A stretch of DNA of 64,000 bases, taken from contig NZ_FWFD01000013.1 in assembly GCF_900163795.1 (NCBI RefSeq), positions 62,001 through 126,000 on the forward strand, read 5' to 3'. Under the pieces are notes generated by a model that did not search any database, was not told the origin of the DNA, and worked only from the letters and a program-made list of their open reading frames with translations. The position numbers and the translations under genes were made by a program. Below, piece by piece: positions 62,578 through 64,000 of the stretch (the stretch's first letter is position 1; each line of letters opens with the position of its first letter). The stretch comes from Vagococcus fluvialis bH819. GTDB taxonomy: Bacteria > Bacillota > Bacilli > Lactobacillales > Vagococcaceae.

Positions 62578-63780
62578 ATGAACGAATTACAAAAAAAATT
62601 AAGCAAACGATTATCAGAAAGAGAAGATGAAATTATCAAGTTACGTCGTCACATGCATGAGTACCCAGAATTATCTTTCCAAGAGGAAAAGACAGCTCAA
62701 TATATTGCTGATTTTTATCGTGGAAAAGATTGTGTTGTTCAAACAAATTTTGGTGATGGTTACGGTATATTAGTTGATATTCAAGGTGGTATGCCTGGTC
62801 CAAGCTTAGCGATTCGTGCTGATTTTGATGCTCTTCCAATTCAAGAAGAAGCCGAGGTATCATTTGCTTCAAAAAATCCAGGCGTGATGCATGCGTGTGG
62901 TCATGATGCTCATACAGCATATATGTTAGTATTGGCGGATACGTTGATAGAGCTAAAGAATGAGTTACCAGGTCGAGTGAGAATTATTCATCAACCAGCA
63001 GAAGAGACACCACCAGGCGGCGCTTTAGGAATGGTGAAAGCTGGTTGTCTAGAAGGTTATGACCATGTTATCGGGGCACATGTTCTTACGTCATTTGAGA
63101 CTGGAAAAGTTGCATACCGAGAAGGTGAAGTCATGAGTGGCAGAACAACCTTTAAAGTAGTTCTACATGGAAAAAGTGGGCACGGATCTATGCCCCATGA
63201 CGCCAATGATACGATTGTTGCTGCTTCACAATTTGTAACAGCTCTTCAAACGATTGTTAGTCGTCGAGTTAACCCATTTGATATGGTTGCTGTCACAATT
63301 GGTTCATTTGATGGTAAAGGATCAGCTAATGTGATTAAAGATACAGTTGAACTTGTTGGGGACGTTAGAATAATGACAGAAGATTCTCGTGAATTAGTAG
63401 ATCGTGAATTTAAGAAATTACTTGCAGGAATTTGTGATGCATTTGGAATAACATATGAATTAGACTATGTCCATGATTATCCAGTGTTGGTTAATGATTC
63501 AGCACTAACAGAAATGATAGCAAGAGCAACCAGAGAGGCTAATTTTGATAGAGTAACGGAAGTATTCCGCTGTGATCAGCTAACACCTTCTGAAGATTTT
63601 GCTTATTATGCAGAGGAAAAACCAAGTAGCTTTATTTTTATAGGAGCAACTAAAAAAGGAAATGATTTCTATCCACATCATCATCCAAAATTTGTCATAG
63701 ATGAAGAATGTTTATTGATTTCTGCCCAAGTTATGGGGAATGCAGCATTACATTATTTATTTAATGGTGTTGATAACTAA
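62578..63780 (+). CDS. M20-family amidohydrolase (N-acyl amino acid/hippurate hydrolase-like)
   Basis: 400 residues, normal length. RRHMHEYPELSFQE at the start, metal ligands in HACGHDAHT (Cys107, His109), PAEETPPGG (Glu142, Glu143), and HHHPKF near the end. The dimerisation domain is in the middle (GKSGHGSMPH). This M20D subgroup removes acyl groups from amino acids (hippurate, N-acetyl amino acids, aminobenzoyl-glutamate). GAAAGGAG precedes ATG. Probably co-transcribed with the MFS gene. Confidence 0.92.
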   Translation: MNELQKKLSKRLSEREDEIIKLRRHMHEYPELSFQEEKTAQYIADFYRGKDCVVQTNFGDGYGILVDIQGGMPGPSLAIRADFDALPIQEEAEVSFASKNPGVMHACGHDAHTAYMLVLADTLIELKNELPGRVRIIHQPAEETPPGGALGMVKAGCLEGYDHVIGAHVLTSFETGKVAYREGEVMSGRTTFKVVLHGKSGHGSMPHDANDTIVAASQFVTALQTIVSRRVNPFDMVAVTIGSFDGKGSANVIKDTVELVGDVRIMTEDSRELVDREFKKLLAGICDAFGITYELDYVHDYPVLVNDSALTEMIARATREANFDRVTEVFRCDQLTPSEDFAYYAEEKPSSFIFIGATKKGNDFYPHHHPKFVIDEECLLISAQVMGNAALHYLFNGVDN

Positions 63781-63792
63781 TTAGTTAATAGT

Positions 63793-63837
63793 AAAAAAGG
63801 TTGTTATGACTTAATTTTGTCATAACAGCCTTTTTTA
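63793..63837 (+). terminator. Terminator of the MFS/amidohydrolase unit
   Basis: AAAAAAGGTTGTTATGAC and GTCATAACAGCCTTTTTT pair almost perfectly around TTAATTTT. Confidence 0.9.
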
Positions 63838-63856
63838 TTTATGGATTTTTAATAAC

Positions 63857-63874
63857 TTGTCACGTTTTTGTCAC
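63857..63874 (+). promoter_or_regulatory. Direct repeat TTGTCAC with 11-bp period
   Basis: TTGTCAC at 63857-63863 and 63868-63874, spaced one helical turn, suggests an OmpR-family regulator site. It resembles the WalR consensus TGTWAH-N5-TGTWAH with one mismatch in each half. Confidence 0.4.
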
Positions 63875-63931
63875 ATTGTTTTTTTACACTTCATTTGTAA
63901 TTAAGAAAAGACAATAATGGAGGAAAAAAAT

Positions 63932-64000
63932 ATGAATAACAAAAATATATTAATAATTGGTGGAACTGGTTCTTTTGGAAAAGGCTTAATCAAAGAGTTA
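63932..64000 (+). CDS. NAD(P)-binding nucleotide-sugar dehydratase/epimerase-like (cut by window end)
   Basis: ATG follows GGAGG at 63919-63923. Only 23 residues are visible. ILIIGGTGSFGKGL is the Rossmann glycine motif in the form typical of UDP-N-acetylglucosamine 4,6-dehydratases (PseB, FnlA, CapE type), pointing to surface polysaccharide synthesis. Other extended short-chain dehydrogenases remain possible. Confidence 0.6.
   Translation, partial: MNNKNILIIGGTGSFGKGLIKEL

Overview
The window is chromosomal DNA of a low-GC Gram-positive coccus of the Lactobacillales. Gene content (walRKHIJ with htrA and rlmH, class A PBP, MprF, OatA-like acyltransferase, LPXTG surface proteins, strong AGGAGG sites, many TTG/GTG starts) fits the Enterococcaceae, and Vagococcus is my best guess; the genus is inference, not proven by the sequence. 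There are no tRNA or rRNA genes, no CRISPR array and no complete insertion sequence.

Layout. 1-2.4 kb: 3' end of a BspA-like LPXTG surface protein. 2.7-8.3 kb: the WalR/WalK cell-wall stress operon with walH, walI and walJ. 8.3-10.7 kb: intergenic repeats, inverted htrA, a cluster of DnaA-box-like sites, and rlmH. 10.7-16.9 kb: an AT-rich accessory segment just downstream of the rlmH 3' end, with an EcsC/SHOCT protein, an OLD-family ATPase-TOPRIM nuclease, a 53-residue ORF, a GH129/GH101-like glycosidase and a gene remnant. 16.9-20.4 kb: a membrane-anchored PASTA-like protein and a class A PBP with a degenerate glycosyltransferase site. 20.4-23.8 kb: WYL regulator, epoxide-hydrolase-like enzyme, YdeI-like and DJ-1/PfpI-like proteins. 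24.6-30.8 kb: a 2069-residue LPXTG protein with twenty tandem 81-residue repeats. 31.0-33.5 kb: a TetR regulator and a reductase-hydrolase fusion carrying matching operators. 33.6-45.8 kb: small metabolic and regulatory units (DUF4767 lipoprotein, LysR/acetyltransferase, pseudouridine synthase, MarR/MFS efflux, PocR-AraC/1,3-propanediol-dehydrogenase-like enzyme, AraC/flavoprotein lipoprotein, GNAT, AAC(3)-like). 46.0-55.2 kb: MprF, GNAT, a manganese-riboswitch-controlled P-type ATPase, a leader peptide with RNA hairpins before a RidA-like gene, and an OatA-like O-acetyltransferase. 55.2-60.9 kb: two-component system, MacB-like ABC transporter and an HExxH lipoprotein. 61-64 kb: MFS transporter plus M20 amidohydrolase, then the start of a nucleotide-sugar dehydratase-like gene.

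Theme: much of the window concerns the cell envelope (WalRK, HtrA, PBP, MprF, OatA, surface proteins, a probable peptide-sensing ABC module). The most promising less-described units are the two-component/ABC/HExxH lipoprotein cluster, the atypical PBP with its PASTA-like partner, the TetR/fusion-protein pair with a predicted leaderless transcript, and the leader-peptide region ahead of the RidA homologue.
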